In this document: positions 60,402 through 64,000 of the stretch, one piece after another | Position numbering within the stretch: position 1 is the first letter of the stretch | Layout of the letters: the number at the start of each line of letters is the position of its first letter | NCBI RefSeq assembly: GCF_001949145.1 | Contig: NW_019091395.1 | Location: forward strand, 1,511,402 to 1,575,401 | From: Acanthaster planci | Taxonomy: Eukaryota > Echinodermata > Asteroidea > Valvatida > Acanthasteridae | Length of the DNA stretch: 64,000 nucleotides | Direction: 5' to 3' | Translations under genes and position numbers: made by a program | The notes under the pieces: generated by a model | The model's database searches: none | Told to the model about the DNA's origin: nothing | What the model saw: only the letters and a program-made list of their open reading frames with translations

Positions 60402-63400
60402 CAGAGAGAGCGACAGTAACGGCGTGTGTTCCCATCTCGTGTGTGGGTTGCTATGCTTTCATGTAGCCGCCATTACGGACGGGCCACATTCCCTGGAGGA
60501 ATGCCCCACCGCGATTCCTATGAACTTTAAATTAGATTTGTTGTTATGCATCGGCCTCGGGCGCCTATCCGATACAGTACTGAATGGGTGGATATTGCAC
60601 AAGTACACATTATGAAAACTTTTGGAAGCTTTCTTTAAAAGGAAAAGAAGGGGGAAAAGTGTTTCCCCAAGTGGATGACGATAGATCTAGTAAGGGGGTG
60701 TAGATGGAGAAGTACCTGTATGTGTCTAGCTCCCGACTCCTAGCAACCCTGGAAGGAAACGGGAACCGCGCGCAAGTTGTTCATTAGTTTTCAGAGGAGT
60801 CAGACTACACCGAATTGCAGAGCGCCCACAGCTAGCTCGGCAGGTTTTTCGGATTTCCAAATTCGGCGTTCGGTGAACGTGAACCGAGGCTGTACTTTAG
60901 AAGGTTTATGGAAGAAGCCGGGGGCGTGATCCCAACCAAATAACGGCAACTTTGTGACAATGTACAATGTAACTGTGTTGGACAGTGATGAGATTGTTGT
61001 TTCAAAATGTGGTTTTTCCCCGTTGATAGAGAGACCAATTCCTCACAAATCAGTGCAAATGATGTCTCATTTTTTCTGTATAAACTTAGTTTTGTTGGCG
61101 GGTCATTTTTTAAAATGCAAACTGTCATTGTTTGGTTGAGCATGCCTTTTCTTTTGCATGATTTTATAAAATTTTGCTTGATGCATCCTGAACCCTACAA
61201 AATGGAAAAGTGTATACAAAATTAATCCTACCGCTTCTTGCTTATTGTGAGTCTGAAATGAGTTGTGTTATCATTCGTGCAATAGTATAAGCATCCTTTT
61301 GCCTTGAAAGACAATGGATTCACCTTTGGTCATTAAAAAGTGCGTTTCGTTTACAAGCGACCCAATCAGCAATCTGATCCTGTCATGGCAGTCTCTGCCA
61401 CAGATATTGCACTCAGAGTAAGAGCAAAAACCTGGCTCTGCTATGTTCCCTCTGTTCTCTCCTGTCCTCCGTCTGGAGGTTTCTCTTGTGTTCTTTTCTC
61501 TAATCGTGTTTCGTGTCTACACGTAATTATGTTAATTGTCGGGATAAACTAGCAGATTGAAGTATTCTTCTCCGTCCATATTTTATAAAGGGCCTGTGCA
61601 ATGTAAGTTTCCCAAGCAGTTCTTTCAATGTACCATTTTATTTCAAATATTTAAATGTTTACAGAGGAAATTTGTGATTCACAATAGGTAGGCCTAAATA
61701 GAATACCCACCAGAAAATGAACAGTGTCTTCCTGAAATGACGTCGCAGCAACAGCGCCCTCATTTGTCACGAAAAAGTACGAAAAATTTCAAAGGTTTCA
61801 AGTTAAAAAAAAGTGCACTTTTCAATCAAATTAACCAGCAGGGAATGTCAATTACATGCGCTTTTTCAGACATTTAAGAGAAGTAGAAAATTTCTCAAAC
61901 TGTGTTCCTGAGTGAATTCATGGTACAGTCCCCTTTAAAGCACCTTAGCCTATCTGGCCAACCTGACAAAGGCAGATTCACCTTCTCTGCGGTAGTCGAC
62001 CAAATAAACCTTGATTGATACGAACGGATCGCTATCGGAACATCAAGTTCACCAAGCAATCAATTCTATTCAAGCTGCAAGCGTAACGACTCGCCAGCCA
62101 GTATGTATTTTTCTCACAATTTGTCCCAAGCCAATGAATACCTCCTAAGCGGCCGACGAGACACCGCGGGGAACCCGGGGTCTCTGTAATTGAATTCATT
62201 AGAAAATAACACCGAGCGATCAGACTGAATAAGAGTCTAATAAATTCAATTATTATTGGGGGCCGACCCCTCCGCTGATTTGAGGGGAACAGTTCGAACA
62301 TGGGACGGACAACTGGACATGAAGCTGGGGTTACTTTCCAGACGGACTGGGGATGTCATTTTGTGTTTACCGATCTATATTCCGGTACATGTGTTTAGGT
62401 AAAAGTACAGTTTAACATGTCGGGTTTTGACGATGGTGTTTTCGTCTCTGCTAAAGATATCGTCACCTTGGACACGATTTCTTAATTTATTCTGAGGGAG
62501 CATAAAGCTGAGTTTCTCCGTTTAATGAATCTAGTATCTTTGGATCTGTTCTCTCTCTGTAATGGTTGTCAGTGAGTTCAAATCATTCATTTTTATATTC
62601 ACTCTCCAATTTTGCAGCATCAGAATGCAATTACTAACTGTTCGAATAATGTAAACAAATAAAGTAATCACCATGCAGTAATGCTATGTAGTCCAAGCAA
62701 GAAGTGTAGATATTAGGGTTTTACTTTTCATAAACGTTTCCAGTTTCAACATTTGTACAGAACTCGTTCGCGTCTCCCTAAACCTGTGAAGCCTCCAACA
62801 TTTGTTGGCCACAGAATAAGCCGGTATAACTTGTCCTAATGGCTATTGTATACACACGCAAGTACCGAAGCACCATGAATCTCAAGTTCATAACAACTCG
62901 ATCACGTGCGGCAGAAGGCATTTGCCAACAGGAAGAGTGTGTCTCCCCCCACCCACCCCCTAAAAAGCAAGCTGAACGTAAAAGCATTTTATCGCACAGC
63001 AAAAGTCAGAAGTCATTGATTTGTAGCAGGTTAAAGCTTGTTAATTTCTATGATAAACTTATTATGAAAAATCTCATTTGAAGCCTATGCTGCGTTATTA
63101 CGTGACACCTATATCTTGCAAGGTATGCAGTGACTGAATTCAAATCCAAAATTATCACACAATTTTTGGGTCCTTTGTCTCTTTAGAATTTCTTTAGAGC
63201 CCTTTAATTAATCTGGTAAGTATTGCGGAGTGCTATATTTACTTTTTTATTATTGTGCAGTTCCAGAGTTGAATGAGTTTGTTAAAAAAAACTTCAGTTA
63301 AATTTATCCAATTTACCTCAGTCAAGTTGTAAACTAAGTGCTGACCTTATTTTCTTCAGTAACATAACGCCTTTGAACCATTTCAGGATCCGTTATGTTT

Positions 63401-63790
63401 GTCGATGGAAAACAAAAGAAGTGTTACAATAACTCAACGAAACCCTGTGTAGGTCCATATTCTCAATTCTCATTCTGTTAGCTACTTGACTCCATGAAGT
63501 AAGGGGTGTTACGTAGCGCAAACATACCATTTAGCTATGCTATGCTACAGTTGGACAACCGAAAAGCATTTGTCTTACGTAATCAAGATTACCCCAGAGC
63601 ACATCATTAGATTTAATTTAAGTAGTTTTGAAAAGATTAAATTCTACGCTTCAGTCCAAAACTAAACACATTTTCTGAGAGTTATTTTGGGAAAACCTTT
63701 TTCTGGGGGGTGCTTCTTGGAGAGTACCCGGTAATGGCCTGTTATTGGAATTTTCGGTGATGGCTTTTTCCCTCTGGAATTAGAAGCCCT
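60402..63790. other. Upstream sequence of alx1, mostly unassigned
   Basis: This contains copy B of a dispersed repeat at 61.75 kb. I otherwise see no domain-bearing ORF, no RNA gene and no further homeobox exon. Distal control elements of alx1 may lie here but none can be pointed to. Confidence 0.5.
61747..61826 (+). repeat. Diverged dispersed repeat, copy B (similar at 51.76 kb)
   Basis: AACAGCGCCCTCATTTGTCA, then CGAAAAAG, and after a spacer AAAAGTGCACTTTTCAAT, correspond to the copy at 51753-51813. The order and orientation are the same. Confidence 0.45.
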
Positions 63791-63796
63791 ATAATA

Positions 63797-63967
63797 CGGG
63801 TTTTCACAGTAATGCGCCTCCAAAAGTTTGCATTGCGTTGGCCAATCACAATGCGCGAAATCTGTCGACCCAATACACGTTTGGAAAGGGTATACAGATT
63901 TTGCGCGTTGTGATTGGCCAAGGCGTAGCGAAGTCTTGGCGGCGCACTATTGTGAATGGCCCGTATG
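63797..63967. mobile_element. Foldback MITE-like repeat, complete copy
   Basis: The left arm (about 63802-63864) and right arm (about 63895-63957) are imperfect reverse complements sharing CCAATCACAATGCGCGAAAT on the left and its counterpart ATTTTGCGCGTTGTGATTGG on the right. The outer ends read TTCACAGTAATGCGCC and GGCGCACTATTGTGAA. It is non-coding. A half copy lies at 28884-28972. Confidence 0.6.
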
Positions 63968-64000
63968 GAGGTGCTTCCTACGGTCCTTATATAAAGGGGG

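Overview
This window is animal genomic DNA. It has one intron-rich gene and no bacterial-style operons, rRNA, tRNA or CRISPR. The gene is an aristaless-like (Alx) homeobox gene on the minus strand. Its four coding exons run from 59637 down to 4432 and cover about 55 kb. Splice sites and reading phases agree at every junction. The predicted protein has an octapeptide (HSIDGILG), a Q50 paired-class homeodomain split by an intron after residue 46, and a C-terminal OAR motif (RTSSIAALRLRAKEHS).

The homeodomain exon has two in-phase 5' splice sites. The near one gives a 374-residue protein. The far one adds 57 residues (core LRICRNLQNLRREFD) directly C-terminal to the homeodomain region. An optional segment at this position, gained by exonization, is what has been described as Domain 2 of echinoderm Alx1, the skeletogenic regulator. 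I therefore read the gene as alx1 of an echinoderm. I cannot name the class. The phylum rests on this one feature and would be withdrawn if the segment does not match.

Layout, left to right: 1-4431 is 3' flank with a possible reverse-transcriptase relic and an LTR-like patch. 4432-4833 is exon 4. 4834-7838 is intron 3. 7839-8141 is exon 3 with its optional extension. 8142-39425 is intron 2 (31 kb), holding a dead Tx1/L1-type LINE in the opposite orientation (about 20.6-25.8 kb), foldback repeats, hairpins and GC-rich islands. 39426-39787 is exon 2. 39788-59408 is intron 1 (19.6 kb), with an assembly gap (40489-40863), a LINE tail relic and a foldback element flanked by a 12-bp target-site duplication. 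59409-59637 is exon 1. 59638-64000 is upstream sequence with a weak promoter candidate and another foldback repeat.

Apart from alx1 and mobile-element relics I recognise no other gene. The many short ORFs elsewhere show no family motif I can identify.
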